Assembly: GCF_004378355.1 (NCBI RefSeq)
Contig: NZ_SNUB01000013.1
Span: 27,348 to 91,347 of the forward strand
Length of the DNA stretch: 64,000 nt
Reading direction: 5' to 3'
Source: Psychromonas algicola
GTDB lineage: Bacteria; Pseudomonadota; Gammaproteobacteria; Enterobacterales; Psychromonadaceae
Made by a program: the position numbers and the translations under genes. Shown one piece after another: positions 7,434 to 16,708 of the stretch. Under the pieces are notes generated by a model, which worked only from the letters and a program-made list of their open reading frames with translations, did not search any database and had not been told where the DNA came from. Numbering within the stretch: position 1 is the first letter of the stretch; each line of letters begins with the position of its first letter.

Positions 7434-9659
7434 TTATTCAAAAATTGGAATCCTTTGACCTTGTACTTTTAACTGAGTAGTTACTCCATTTGAATCGTTT
7501 ATCACTTCAGGTAAAGTCATGGTATTTCGAATACAGCATACAACTAAGTTATGTTCTTTGCTTGGTGGTAACTCCCAATCAAAATGAGAGATCTCTTTGT
7601 TTGCATCAGATTCTATTGCTCTTTCTGGTAGGCTTAGTTCTCCTTCGTATCCATGCTCTATGGTTATGTCTACATTAGAATAGTTTAATAAATTACATTG
7701 GTATTGTTCTATGTCAGAGTTTGTATCAGACAGTAATACTGTATTTTTTCCTTCATTTAATGTTGTTGTTAATGGGCTATGTAAACGCCAATTCACTCTT
7801 TTATTTTCAGTTAATACGATTGAGTCAACAATGATCAGTCCGTACTCTTTAATTAATATTAATGTTCTATAAAAACATTTAAGGGGGGGGGAGTAAGATT
7901 GGCTTAAATCTAAAGTAACAAGTTGATAGTTTGATCTGTTTTTATTTTGAATCACTTGAGCGATCGCTCTTTGATCATCAAGTTTTTGCCCTTTCCCATC
8001 GACCAATGGGAGATTATGAGCCGTGGTTTGGCGTGTCCATTGACTATGATGTTTACTGCCAAAACGATATCCATAACTTCCTGTTGGTATTAGGATGCCA
8101 GTGCCTTTATCAAAAAAACCAAGATTACCTTGATCTGCATGACGGTGAGAACTATTGCCAAACGCACTTGCTCGATAGTAAAGCGACATCTGTTGTTGAA
8201 CTGATTTTCCCAGACCAGCATGGGCATAATAATGGTCAAGAGAGTGTTGTTCTGCTTGTTTTTTCTTCGTTAAACTTTTACTTTGAACTGCTTTATTAAA
8301 TTCGATTTGTTTAATCGTTGGTACTATGTCCAGCAGGTGTAATCGATAATCTGTGATCGCATTTTCTAGGGCAATGGATTGTTGAAAATCTTCTTTATCA
8401 CCAAATCTTGCTGCATAAATTCTCAATGGATTTTGTGAAAAAAATCCAGGCCATTCTTTACCGTCTCTACGGCACCAAAACCCATCGCCAAAAGGGTGGA
8501 TATTTTGCTCTGATATTATGAAGTCACGAGCAAAATGAACAAAATTTTTATAGAAAGGATGCTCGTAAAATGAGAAATTAGATAATCGTTCGATACTTAA
8601 AAATAATGGGTGAAACCATTTACTATAAGTCGATGCATAAAATGCACCTTCTACCCAACTACCATCAATTCCCCCATAAAATGGGAAAATGCCTCGGTAT
8701 ATTGTTAACGTTTCAGTTAACCATTGCTCGCACTCTTTTCTATCATGTTCACGGTAAAGCGCTAATGCAGCAAGCCCTAAATATGCGGGTAATCGTGATG
8801 TGTGAGAGTGTCCCGGATATTGTTTGAAGTTATCCTGTTCAAGCCGAATAACAATTTGTCGAGCAATTCTAACTAACATGGGTTTTATAAAAAAGTCTTT
8901 CTCATTCTCGTTTAATAGTGGACTTAACCAGTGGTACGCAAGAAATAGGTTACGTGCTAACGAGCAGCCCACTTCATCCCCCCATGTACAAGGTCGCAGT
9001 AAAGAAGCCGGACCTTCAGGACTCCATTCTGCGAGTAATAAAAGTCTGTTTATGGCTTCTTTACCATGCGACTCCTCTCCCCATATTTTATATAGGAGAG
9101 TATGAGTCATTAAATCACGGTCAATCCATAATCTTGCGTTGGCTATTGCTTCACGCTTTCCTTCTTCTTGGCCGCGTTGGTAATGTTTTGGATAACCGAT
9201 TTTAGACAACGGAATAGAAAGGGATGCTGTTTGTTTTAGTTTGTTGTAACTCTCTTTGGAATTTTCTTGGATCGTTTCAATATCTTCATCAAAATACATC
9301 AGCCATTGTTCACGGCCATCGCAAAGTTCAAACAATTCTTCTGCAGTAGGAGGCACGTAATTTGAATGTTGTACTGTTATCTTAAAGTCAATCCATTCAG
9401 AAGTTTCTTCTTCGTTTGGTAAAGTGACTAAACGCCATTGATAATTTCCTTTTGGAAGCTGATAAGGAAGTTGCATAGGGGAATTTACATGCGTCCAATT
9501 CCATTTCTCTCCACTTGAAATGTTTTTTAATTCTAATTTGTATTGTTGAGATTCGATGTTCTCAGGCCAATTAAAGCTAGGTGGATTTACCGCTGCAGGG
9601 TAGTGTGGGCTAGGCGATAAATGAACTTGAAAGTCATGCGTTCTAGCAAGATTAAGCAT
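7434..9659 (-). CDS. PL15-like polysaccharide lyase (heparinase II/III-type, probable exo-oligoalginate lyase)
   Basis: A 741-residue protein. It opens with a beta domain (NPPSFNWP near residue 25, then a WPE...YQWRL segment), followed by an alpha/alpha-barrel (GGIDGSWVEGAFYAS around the middle) and a C-terminal beta-sandwich. The sandwich starts near SSHRHADQGNLGFF, the His-containing catalytic region, and continues RQTTAHNLPLVDGKG. This order and the motif spacing resemble family PL15 exotype alginate lyases such as Agrobacterium Atu3025. No signal peptide is seen, so it should act in the cytoplasm on imported oligomers. ATG 9659 has a perfect AAGGAG site; a longer frame to 9716 lacks one. 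It overlaps the acetyltransferase gene by 8 bp. Alginate as substrate is inference; heparin-like or other uronate oligomers are possible. Confidence 0.75.
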   Translation of the reverse strand: MLNLARTHDFQVHLSPSPHYPAAVNPPSFNWPENIESQQYKLELKNISSGEKWNWTHVNSPMQLPYQLPKGNYQWRLVTLPNEEETSEWIDFKITVQHSNYVPPTAEELFELCDGREQWLMYFDEDIETIQENSKESYNKLKQTASLSIPLSKIGYPKHYQRGQEEGKREAIANARLWIDRDLMTHTLLYKIWGEESHGKEAINRLLLLAEWSPEGPASLLRPCTWGDEVGCSLARNLFLAYHWLSPLLNENEKDFFIKPMLVRIARQIVIRLEQDNFKQYPGHSHTSRLPAYLGLAALALYREHDRKECEQWLTETLTIYRGIFPFYGGIDGSWVEGAFYASTYSKWFHPLFLSIERLSNFSFYEHPFYKNFVHFARDFIISEQNIHPFGDGFWCRRDGKEWPGFFSQNPLRIYAARFGDKEDFQQSIALENAITDYRLHLLDIVPTIKQIEFNKAVQSKSLTKKKQAEQHSLDHYYAHAGLGKSVQQQMSLYYRASAFGNSSHRHADQGNLGFFDKGTGILIPTGSYGYRFGSKHHSQWTRQTTAHNLPLVDGKGQKLDDQRAIAQVIQNKNRSNYQLVTLDLSQSYSPPLKCFYRTLILIKEYGLIIVDSIVLTENKRVNWRLHSPLTTTLNEGKNTVLLSDTNSDIEQYQCNLLNYSNVDITIEHGYEGELSLPERAIESDANKEISHFDWELPPSKEHNLVVCCIRNTMTLPEVINDSNGVTTQLKVQGQRIPIFE
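7883..7891 (-). repeat. C9 homopolymer inside the lyase coding sequence
   Basis: Nine consecutive G on the plus strand (C9 in the coding strand) fall near codon 590 of the lyase, in TAC-TCC-CCC-CCC-CTT. Such a run is striking in AT-rich DNA. Slippage by one base would truncate the C-terminal sandwich domain. Confidence 0.9.
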
Positions 9660-10212
9660 TTTTATCTCCTTTCTTAAACCATTGATATTCACCTGTTTTA
9701 GGATCAATGTAACCAATAATTTTCGCTGGCGTTCCTGCTGCTATTGAGTAAGCTGGAATATCTTTAGTAACAACTGAATTTGCGCAGATCAATGAACATT
9801 TTCCAATACGACAACCAGGTGTAACCGTTACTCCACCTGTTAACCAAACTCCATCCTCGATGATCACTCTACCTGTAATTTCATCTGTTCTTCCACTGAA
9901 AAAATTGTCTTCGGATCTGAATAAGTGATTTGAGCCAACAATATTAGCATGGGGCCCAATTAATACATTTTCTCCTATGCGGATATCTCCATTGATATAA
10001 CTGTATAATCCTACGTAGGACTTTTTACCAATTTGATTCCCTTTAATCCGAACAATGGCTCCTGGAGATATTCTGACGTCTTCTCCGTTTTGCCCAAGTA
10101 TTTGTGCTCGTTTCGTATCATCATGATAATTGTTGCTTTGATTGCAATAGAGTGTGAACTTTCGAAATTCTTCATCACTTAATTCGCCACCATGCTTTTT
10201 TTGAACTGACAT
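9652..10212 (-). CDS. Hexapeptide-repeat acyltransferase (LbH, maltose O-acetyltransferase type)
   Basis: 186 residues with a short helical N-terminus and then imperfect [LIV]-G-x4 hexapeptide repeats (IRIGENVLIGPHANI, VIIEDGVWLTGGVTV, CRIGKCSLICANSVV). They end in the classic SIAAGTPAKIIGYID of xenobiotic/sugar O-acetyltransferases. The His in VGSNHLF is the likely catalytic base. Such enzymes use acetyl-CoA to acetylate sugars. The ribosome site is GGAG before ATG 10212. The 8-bp overlap with the lyase start implies translational coupling, so the acceptor is probably a sugar handled by the same pathway. This is inference from context. Confidence 0.85.
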   Translation of the reverse strand: MSVQKKHGGELSDEEFRKFTLYCNQSNNYHDDTKRAQILGQNGEDVRISPGAIVRIKGNQIGKKSYVGLYSYINGDIRIGENVLIGPHANIVGSNHLFRSEDNFFSGRTDEITGRVIIEDGVWLTGGVTVTPGCRIGKCSLICANSVVTKDIPAYSIAAGTPAKIIGYIDPKTGEYQWFKKGDKNA

Positions 10213-10296
10213 TTATCGACTCCAAAAGTTAATAGTAATTCCAGTAAATACATTATTAATTATTCGCTAATATACTTATTGGAATTATTATTTTTT

Positions 10297-10330
10297 AAAA
10301 AAGGGAGCTTACTCAATATAGAATAAGCTC
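10297..10330 (-). terminator. Intercistronic terminator between binding protein and acetyltransferase genes
   Basis: On the minus strand GAGCTTATTC and GAGTAAGCTC form a 10-bp stem (one G-U pair) with a 6-base loop, followed by CCTTTTTT. It lies 16 bp past the binding-protein stop and before the acetyltransferase. It should lower expression of the downstream enzymes relative to the transporter. Confidence 0.75.
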
Positions 10331-10345
10331 ATGGTTTTCCTTTGT

Positions 10346-12208
10346 TTATTCTGATATATAGTACTGCTCTTTATTGTGATAGAACGGACTTTTGTAAACA
10401 GAGTAAAGTTTTTTAGGGACATTTTTCATACGGTTACTAACAACTGCAGGAGAAGCTGTATAACGTAATAAACCAATTGCCCATAAGTTTTCAGCATGTA
10501 GTTTCATTACTTCATTTACTTTTTTCGCAAACACTTTTTTATCAGCTTCATTCAATAGCTCTTCATAATACTTAGCTAACGTCGCCATCTCAGGCGTTAG
10601 TTTTACACCACTTTGACCACTTGAAAGATAGTAGGCAGATTGTTTAGGTGCAAAGTTATTTGCAGACATAACAGGGAAGTAGTTATTTGCTCCAAATAAT
10701 GGGTTTAAACCAGAGGTATTGTTGTGCAATACCATTTGATAATCACCACCACGACGAATTTGCTCAAAGTAACTCTTTTCATCTGATCGCATGATAAAAC
10801 GAAGGCCTAGTTTGTCCATGTCAGCTTTGAGAAGAATTGCCCCCTCTTCACTGATCTTACGTCCTGCTTGAAAATGGACTAAGAAAGTTAAATTTTTTCC
10901 GTCTTTTCCTAAACGATATTTTTCATTATCTCGCTCTGTTAAACCTAATGCATCTAGCATTTCATTGGCTTTAGCTAAATCAGTTTTAGTATAAGCAGAG
11001 CTTGTTTCAACGCTACCACCAGGAGATGATGGTAAAATAACAGACTGAGCAGGTGTTGATAAACCAATGCCAAGAATCTGGTTTAAAGTATCGCGATCAA
11101 TACCAATGGACAGTGCCTGACGGAAAGTTTTAGACCTCATTAAGCGTTGAACTTCTTTATCTTCACCATCATAATCTTGGTTTGGAAAAAGCACTAACAT
11201 GTTTGCGTGATCATCTAATTCCATCATACGAGTTTTGTATTTACCTTGCTTTTCGCCTTTCTTTAATGCGGTGAAATCACTTGTTAATTTTGAAATGCGA
11301 TCCATATCTACTTCACCAGCAAGCGCTTTTAAGATCCTAACTTGTGGCTCTGCAGTGAGGGGCCAAGACATGCCATTAATATAAGGTAATTGATTTCCTG
11401 CAGTATCAACTTTCCAGTAGTATGGGTTACGTATTGCTTGTTGTTGTAGTTCTTGAGGATCGGTATTGTAAACCCAAGTATAAAGAACGGGTAAATCAGG
11501 ATTGGTATTCGCACGTGTATTCCAACGGTTGTGGAATAATTGACGCCAGTCAGTCATGCCTGCATCTGACACTTTTTTCTCAAGTTCACTGTCTGACACA
11601 AAACCAGGCAAGTAGTCCTTTAGGTAGTGTTTAGGGCTTTGTGGAAGACGGAATTCCATTGTTGAGCGTAAATGCATTTCGATAAAATTTGGGTTCGCTT
11701 CTTTGTAAGTTAATTCAAAAGTTTGCTTATCTATGATTTTCAGTTTTGCTGGTTCACCACCAGATGAAAATAATGACTTAACACTAGGTTCAAGGTCTGA
11801 ATTTAATTCTAGATTGTTATACCAGAAGTCAACATCTTCGGTATCAAATGGTTCGCCATCAGACCATTTCATACCTTTACGTAATGTGAAACGATAAGTG
11901 CGTTTATCTGCGGATAACTCGAATGACTCTGCCAAGTTTGGTACATATTCTTGTTTGTCATCCAGTGTAACAAGTGGTTCATTACTCCATTCATGGAATT
12001 GATAGTTAGGCTCTATACGACGCCAAATACCACCATATTTTCCTACTTCATTAAGTGGTGTAATGACCATTGGGTTATCTGGTAATCGTTTGTCTACAGA
12101 GGGAAGTTCACCTTTATTAACTAAAGTTGTTAATGATGGGGCCTCTTGGTAAGCCCATGTGTTGAGTGAGCCCATTAATAGGCCCATTGCTATAAGTTTA
12201 CGTTTCAT
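10346..12208 (-). CDS. ABC transporter substrate-binding protein, family 5 (SBP_bac_5)
   Basis: A 620-residue periplasmic binding protein. The signal peptide covers residues 1-19, with cleavage after NTWA. The body has the family-5 signature region (ESFELSADKRTYRFTLRKGM, then WSDGEPFDTEDV around residues 110-130). It is larger than OppA (about 540). Members of this size include oligosaccharide-binding proteins of marine and thermophilic bacteria as well as peptide binders. It is the last gene of the transporter block, 15 bp behind the second ATPase, with a good AAGGAA ribosome site. The linked lyase suggests that oligosaccharides, not peptides, are the cargo. That is inference. Confidence 0.85.
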   Translation of the reverse strand: MKRKLIAMGLLMGSLNTWAYQEAPSLTTLVNKGELPSVDKRLPDNPMVITPLNEVGKYGGIWRRIEPNYQFHEWSNEPLVTLDDKQEYVPNLAESFELSADKRTYRFTLRKGMKWSDGEPFDTEDVDFWYNNLELNSDLEPSVKSLFSSGGEPAKLKIIDKQTFELTYKEANPNFIEMHLRSTMEFRLPQSPKHYLKDYLPGFVSDSELEKKVSDAGMTDWRQLFHNRWNTRANTNPDLPVLYTWVYNTDPQELQQQAIRNPYYWKVDTAGNQLPYINGMSWPLTAEPQVRILKALAGEVDMDRISKLTSDFTALKKGEKQGKYKTRMMELDDHANMLVLFPNQDYDGEDKEVQRLMRSKTFRQALSIGIDRDTLNQILGIGLSTPAQSVILPSSPGGSVETSSAYTKTDLAKANEMLDALGLTERDNEKYRLGKDGKNLTFLVHFQAGRKISEEGAILLKADMDKLGLRFIMRSDEKSYFEQIRRGGDYQMVLHNNTSGLNPLFGANNYFPVMSANNFAPKQSAYYLSSGQSGVKLTPEMATLAKYYEELLNEADKKVFAKKVNEVMKLHAENLWAIGLLRYTASPAVVSNRMKNVPKKLYSVYKSPFYHNKEQYYISE

Positions 12209-12223
12209 CTGATTTCCTTATCA

Positions 12224-13249
12224 TTATTTGTAGTATATCTCTTCAACAAAGTGACAAGCACTTTGTCTGAAGATCTCTTTACCATTGAAAGTGTCTGTAA
12301 ACTCCCGCAGTTTTGGTGTTTCACTTTGACACTTATCTTTGGCGTATTTACAGCGATTATGGAAGGCACAGCCAGATGGTGGGTTGGCTGCATCAGGAAT
12401 TTCTCCTGCCAGGATGTCGCTACGAATTTGTCGTTCGTTAATGTCAGGTATTGCATGCATTAACGCTTCGGTATAGGGATGTAAAGGTGTTTTAAATAGA
12501 ATATCTGTTGGTGCGACTTCTACAATTCGTCCTAAATACATTACACCTACTCGGTCGCAAAGGTATTTCACAACACTTAAATCATGTGAAATGAATAAAT
12601 AAGACAAATTAAATTTATTTTTAAGCTCAGCTAAAATTTCTAAAATCTGTGCTTGAACAGACACATCTAATGCACTGACGGCCTCGTCTGCCACAATGAA
12701 TCGAGGGCGGGTTATCAATGAGCGGGCAATGCCAATTCGTTGACGTTGTCCACCTGAAAATGCATGTGGGTAACGCATTAAATGTGAGCTTCTCAATCCA
12801 ACTTGTTGGATCATTTCTTTTGCTTGCTCATATAAATACTCTTTATCGGCATGGCCAGCTAATCTGAGTGGTTCTTCTAAAATTTGTTGAACCGTCATTC
12901 GTGGTGAAAGCGATGAATAGGGGTCTTGAAATATCATTTGTATTTCTTGGCGAAATGGACGAAGCTCCTTATTTGTCATCGGCACAAGATCAATTTTCCC
13001 ACCGTTTTTACTGTTGTAAATTACTTTTCCTGATGTTGGTTGCATTGCTTTTAAAATGGCTCGGCCTACAGTGGTTTTACCGCAGCCAGATTCACCAACT
13101 AAACCAAATGTTTCATTAGGAAATATTTTAAAATCTACTCCATCAACGGCTTTGATGACACCTGCACGACGACTAAATGCGCCTCCTTTCATACTGAAGT
13201 GCATTTGTAGCCCTTCAACTTCAACTAATGGTGTTGTGTTATCGTTCAT
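12224..13249 (-). CDS. Opp/Dpp-type ABC transporter ATPase (OppF-like)
   Basis: 341 residues. Walker A GESGCGKTTVGR lies near residues 53-64, followed by the Q-loop region (QMIFQDPYSSLSP), the ABC signature (SGGQRQRIGIAR), Walker B (FIVADEAVSALD) and the switch His (FISHDLS). The C-terminal oligopeptide/dipeptide extension carries the Cys cluster CAFHNRC...C...C seen in OppF/DppF, which may bind an iron-sulfur centre. It energises import with the neighbouring OppD-like subunit. The start overlaps no gene, 3 bp after the oppD-like stop, with GAGG as ribosome site. Confidence 0.92.
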   Translation of the reverse strand: MNDNTTPLVEVEGLQMHFSMKGGAFSRRAGVIKAVDGVDFKIFPNETFGLVGESGCGKTTVGRAILKAMQPTSGKVIYNSKNGGKIDLVPMTNKELRPFRQEIQMIFQDPYSSLSPRMTVQQILEEPLRLAGHADKEYLYEQAKEMIQQVGLRSSHLMRYPHAFSGGQRQRIGIARSLITRPRFIVADEAVSALDVSVQAQILEILAELKNKFNLSYLFISHDLSVVKYLCDRVGVMYLGRIVEVAPTDILFKTPLHPYTEALMHAIPDINERQIRSDILAGEIPDAANPPSGCAFHNRCKYAKDKCQSETPKLREFTDTFNGKEIFRQSACHFVEEIYYK

Positions 13250-13252
13250 GAT

Positions 13253-14233
13253 TTATGCCTCGAAACATCTGACTTTATGGTCATTTTCATGTGAAAAAAA
13301 AGGAGGGACTTCTTGACGACATTGATCTGTCGCTTTGTCACAACGCATCCAAAATGGGCAGCCTGTAATTTTAGTATAAGGGTCTGGTATGCTACCTTTG
13401 ATTGGTTTTAGCGCTTCGCTGGTATGAAGCGTTGGAATTGAATCAATTAATGCTTTGGTGTAAGGATGTTTAGGTGTTTTTAACACCTGATCGGTTGTGC
13501 CTTGTTCGACAATATAACCAAGATAAAATACGGCGATTTCATCAACCATATTCGCCACGACTGCAAGATCATGAGTGATCAGCACTAATGCCATGTTTTC
13601 TTCGCGTTGTATATCTTTGATTAAACCTAATATTTGCGCTTGAATAGTCACATCTAATGCTGTTGTAGGCTCATCTGCAAAGAGTAGACGAGGGCTACAA
13701 CTTACCCCCATCGCAATCATAACGCGTTGGCGCATACCTCCAGATAATTGGAAGGTATAATCATCGTAAACTTCTCGGGCACGAGGTACGCGTGCTCGTT
13801 CTAGCATATTGATAGCATGTTCTTTAGCTTGCTCTTTACTCATATCGGAATGTTGCATGATTAATTCACGCATTTGACTACCGACTGTATGAATAGGGCT
13901 TAAGCTACTCATTGGCTCTTGAAAAATCATGGATATTTCTTTACCACGGATTCTATTAATCTCTTTACCATTTTGTTTTACGCTAAGTACGTCAAATGGT
14001 TTATCGTCGCGATGATAAATTACGTCGCCATTAGTTATTTTAAACATTGGCTCTGGTAGTAAACGAATAGGGAGGCGTGCGGTCACACTTTTACCACAGC
14101 CTGATTCACCAACAATACCAAGACTCATGCCTTCATAAATGGTGAGGTCAATATCATTTAGTGTATTGGTTTGTCCCTCAATAGTATTGAACTGAGCGGC
14201 AACGTTTTTATATTCAAGTAGTTTTTTACGCAT
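13253..14233 (-). CDS. Opp/Dpp-type ABC transporter ATPase (OppD-like)
   Basis: 326 residues. Walker A is [12 protein letters not shown], the Q-loop is [13 protein letters not shown], the signature is [12 protein letters not shown], Walker B is [12 protein letters not shown] and the switch is LITHDLA. The C-terminal oligopeptide extension contains the CPFWMRC...C Cys motif and ends VRCFEA. It pairs with the OppF-like subunit as a heterodimer under the two permeases. Spacing to the genes on both sides is 3 bp, a tight operon. The cargo is shared with the cluster. Confidence 0.92.
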   Translation of the reverse strand: MRKKLLEYKNVAAQFNTIEGQTNTLNDIDLTIYEGMSLGIVGESGCGKSVTARLPIRLLPEPMFKITNGDVIYHRDDKPFDVLSVKQNGKEINRIRGKEISMIFQEPMSSLSPIHTVGSQMRELIMQHSDMSKEQAKEHAINMLERARVPRAREVYDDYTFQLSGGMRQRVMIAMGVSCSPRLLFADEPTTALDVTIQAQILGLIKDIQREENMALVLITHDLAVVANMVDEIAVFYLGYIVEQGTTDQVLKTPKHPYTKALIDSIPTLHTSEALKPIKGSIPDPYTKITGCPFWMRCDKATDQCRQEVPPFFSHENDHKVRCFEA

Positions 14234-14236
14234 AAT

Positions 14237-15388
14237 TTAAGCTCTATTCATGTATGGATCAGCAGCGTCACGTAGACCGTCACCAAGGAAGTTAAAAAAT
14301 AATACAACTGCAATCACAAATAAGGCGGGATAAAGTACCCAAGGATTATTAGCAATAACAGTTACACTTTGTGCTTCTTGTAATAATACCCCCCAGCTTA
14401 CAACCGGCGGGCGCAGGCCTATGCCTAAAAAGCTTAATGATGTTTCCGCAATGATCATGGCCGGAATACTTAATGTTGCTTGTGCAATAATGAAACTTGT
14501 TGCCCCTGGGAGTAAATGTTTACGAATAATATAAAAGTTACTTGCACCTGAAAGTAGTGCTGCTTCGGTATATTTTTCTTCTTTCAAACGCATCACGATA
14601 CCGCGTACGACCCGTGCAATACCAGTCCATCCAATGAGTGATAAAATTAAAGTGATCATGAAATATACAACCAATGGAGACCATTGAGGAGGGAGAGATG
14701 CTGCGAGTGCCATCCATAATGGAATCGATGGGAAAGACATTAGTATTTCAATGACTCGTTGAATTAATGTATCGGTTCTTCCGCCGTAGAACCCTGAAAT
14801 TCCACCTAAAATTGTCCCAAATATCAAACTCAGAAATACACCAATTAAACCAATTGAAAGTGAAATTCTTGCTCCATGGACGACCTTACTAAATATATCT
14901 CGGCCTAATTTGTCGGATCCCATTAGGAATAAAACACCTCCATCATCAACACCAATTAAGTGAAGGTTACTTTCAAAAAGCCCTAGAAACATATAAGAGT
15001 AACCTCGGTGAAAAAGTTTAATCGGATAAGTTTCTTCGCCAGTAGTATATTCAAACTCAAGCGTCTCCATATTTAATCTACGAGTGATATTTTTAATATA
15101 AGGCCAAGTGAAGTCACCTTCATTATCAACAAAATGAATCTCAGTAGGAGATACATATGTGTACTTTGCGCTAAATTTATTAATGTCTTGTACGCTAAAA
15201 AAGTGAGCGAAAATGGCAACAAAGTAGAATAATATGATCATGATCGCGCTAAATAACGCAACTTTATGTTGTTTGAATCTAAGCCACATCAAACGTTTTT
15301 TAGAAGCATAGAAAATGTCATTACCTTTTTGTTGTTTTTCTAAATCTGCTTCAGAGAAATCAGGAACAGTAGTATTTGTAGATGTCAT
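14237..15388 (-). CDS. Opp/Dpp-type ABC permease (OppC-like) with long periplasmic loop
   Basis: 383 residues, longer than typical OppC (about 300). After the first membrane helix (about residues 40-65) there is a periplasmic loop of roughly 120 residues with charged, Tyr-rich sequence. The usual permease core follows, starting GSDKLGRDIFSKVVHGARIS, with the EAA-type cytoplasmic loop (EAALLSGASNFYIIRKHLLPG) and GDGLRDAADP at the C-terminus. Long loops of this kind are known in permeases that work with the larger family-5 binding proteins. It lies in a tight operon with oppB- and oppD-like genes. Confidence 0.9.
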   Translation of the reverse strand: MTSTNTTVPDFSEADLEKQQKGNDIFYASKKRLMWLRFKQHKVALFSAIMIILFYFVAIFAHFFSVQDINKFSAKYTYVSPTEIHFVDNEGDFTWPYIKNITRRLNMETLEFEYTTGEETYPIKLFHRGYSYMFLGLFESNLHLIGVDDGGVLFLMGSDKLGRDIFSKVVHGARISLSIGLIGVFLSLIFGTILGGISGFYGGRTDTLIQRVIEILMSFPSIPLWMALAASLPPQWSPLVVYFMITLILSLIGWTGIARVVRGIVMRLKEEKYTEAALLSGASNFYIIRKHLLPGATSFIIAQATLSIPAMIIAETSLSFLGIGLRPPVVSWGVLLQEAQSVTVIANNPWVLYPALFVIAVVLFFNFLGDGLRDAADPYMNRA

Positions 15389-15397
15389 GGTAATTCC

Positions 15398-16387
15398 TTA
15401 AGAAAGACGAATACGTGGATCTAACAACGCAAGAATAATGTCAGAAAGCAGCGTACCAATGATTGTCAGTACTGCTAACATCATTAAAAAAGTACCTGCT
15501 AAATACATGTCTTGACCTTGAAGAGCTTGTAATAAATAAGGTCCAGTTGTTGGCAAACTGAGTACAATCGCGACGATCGCACTACCCGATACAAGTTCTG
15601 GAAGCTGCCAACCAATGGTTGATGCAAGTGGCGTTACCGCATGTCTAACTGGATATTTGAGAATGACTTTGTAGGTTGGTAAGCCTTTCGAACGCGCTGT
15701 ATCTACATAAGGCTTGTGTAATTCATCCATCATGGTTGCACGCATAATTCGTATTTGGCTTGCTGTACCTGCTGTGCCTACAACAATAACAGGAATCCAT
15801 ATATGGCTGAGCGCATCCCATAATTTGTCCATGCTCCAAGGAGCATTAAGATATTCTGGAGAGAATAGCCCTGAAAAAGGAGTTCCGAACCAATCAAGTG
15901 AAAGATACATTAATAATAATGCGAGCAGGAAATTTGGTACGGCTAGTCCTAAGAAACCAAAAAAACTGACAATATAGTCAAAAAGCGTATAGGGCTTCAT
16001 TGCTGAGATGATACCAGTAATAAATGCTGTTATTAATGTAAAAACAAGTGTTACAAATGTAATTAAAAAGGTGAGGCCTAATTTTCCCCAAATTAAATCA
16101 CTAACTGGTTTTTGGTGTTGAAATGAATAACCAAAATCGCCCTTTGGAAAACCGCTGATCCAGTTAAAATAGTTGACTATCATACTGTCACTAATCCCTA
16201 GTTCAGCTTGAATACTTGCTCTTAGTGCATCTACATCATTGATTGAACCATCAACAATTAATCTTTCAGAAATATAGGCATCAACAAAATCACCAGGGGG
16301 AAGCTGAATGAGTATGAATGACACAATCGATATAATGATGAGTGTCGGTATCGATATTAAACAACGTCGTAATATATATTGGAGCAC
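15398..16387 (-). CDS. Opp/Dpp-type ABC permease (OppB-like)
   Basis: 329 residues with six membrane helices. The start MLQYILRRCLISIPTLIIIS is the standard OppB/DppB N-terminus. The EAA-like loop appears as DTARSKGLPTYKVILKYPVRH, and the C-terminus ends LLDPRIRLS. The start codon is GTG at 16387, with AAGGAG six bases upstream. It is the first gene of the importer operon, divergent from the LysR gene; the regulatory region lies between them. Confidence 0.9.
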   Translation of the reverse strand: MLQYILRRCLISIPTLIIISIVSFILIQLPPGDFVDAYISERLIVDGSINDVDALRASIQAELGISDSMIVNYFNWISGFPKGDFGYSFQHQKPVSDLIWGKLGLTFLITFVTLVFTLITAFITGIISAMKPYTLFDYIVSFFGFLGLAVPNFLLALLLMYLSLDWFGTPFSGLFSPEYLNAPWSMDKLWDALSHIWIPVIVVGTAGTASQIRIMRATMMDELHKPYVDTARSKGLPTYKVILKYPVRHAVTPLASTIGWQLPELVSGSAIVAIVLSLPTTGPYLLQALQGQDMYLAGTFLMMLAVLTIIGTLLSDIILALLDPRIRLS

Positions 16388-16708
16388 GGGTTTCTCCTTA
16401 AAAAATAATTAAAATAACTTCTGCTTTATCTAATGAGTTCAATGTATTTTTAAATAGGTTTATATTTATAGTCATATGCACAAATATAAACTTATTACAG
16501 GCTTCGGGTTTACTCTTAATTCATCACTTTAGACTGAATAAATTTTAAGGTCTTTATTGTTGTCTTGATTTAATTACTAGGCTCTCTATTTTTACAAAGT
16601 TACGACTTGTGTTTGAGACTTAACCCACAAGAAAGATATAGTGAATTGAATAACTTGAGAAATGAGATTAACGTATAACCATAATACATAGTTTGTATAG
16701 GTTGCCTT
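16388..16708. promoter_or_regulatory. Divergent control region between oppB-like and LysR genes
   Basis: About 320 bp, AT-rich, between two divergent start codons. It must hold both promoters. The clearest element is the inverted repeat at 16458-16491. No other gene or RNA was seen. Confidence 0.55.
16458..16491. promoter_or_regulatory. Inverted repeat, candidate LysR operator
   Basis: GTTTATATTT and its perfect complement AAATATAAAC are separated by 14 bases, about 70-100 bp upstream of the oppB-like start. LysR regulators usually bind interrupted dyads of T-N11-A type at such a distance from the target gene. Confidence 0.5.
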
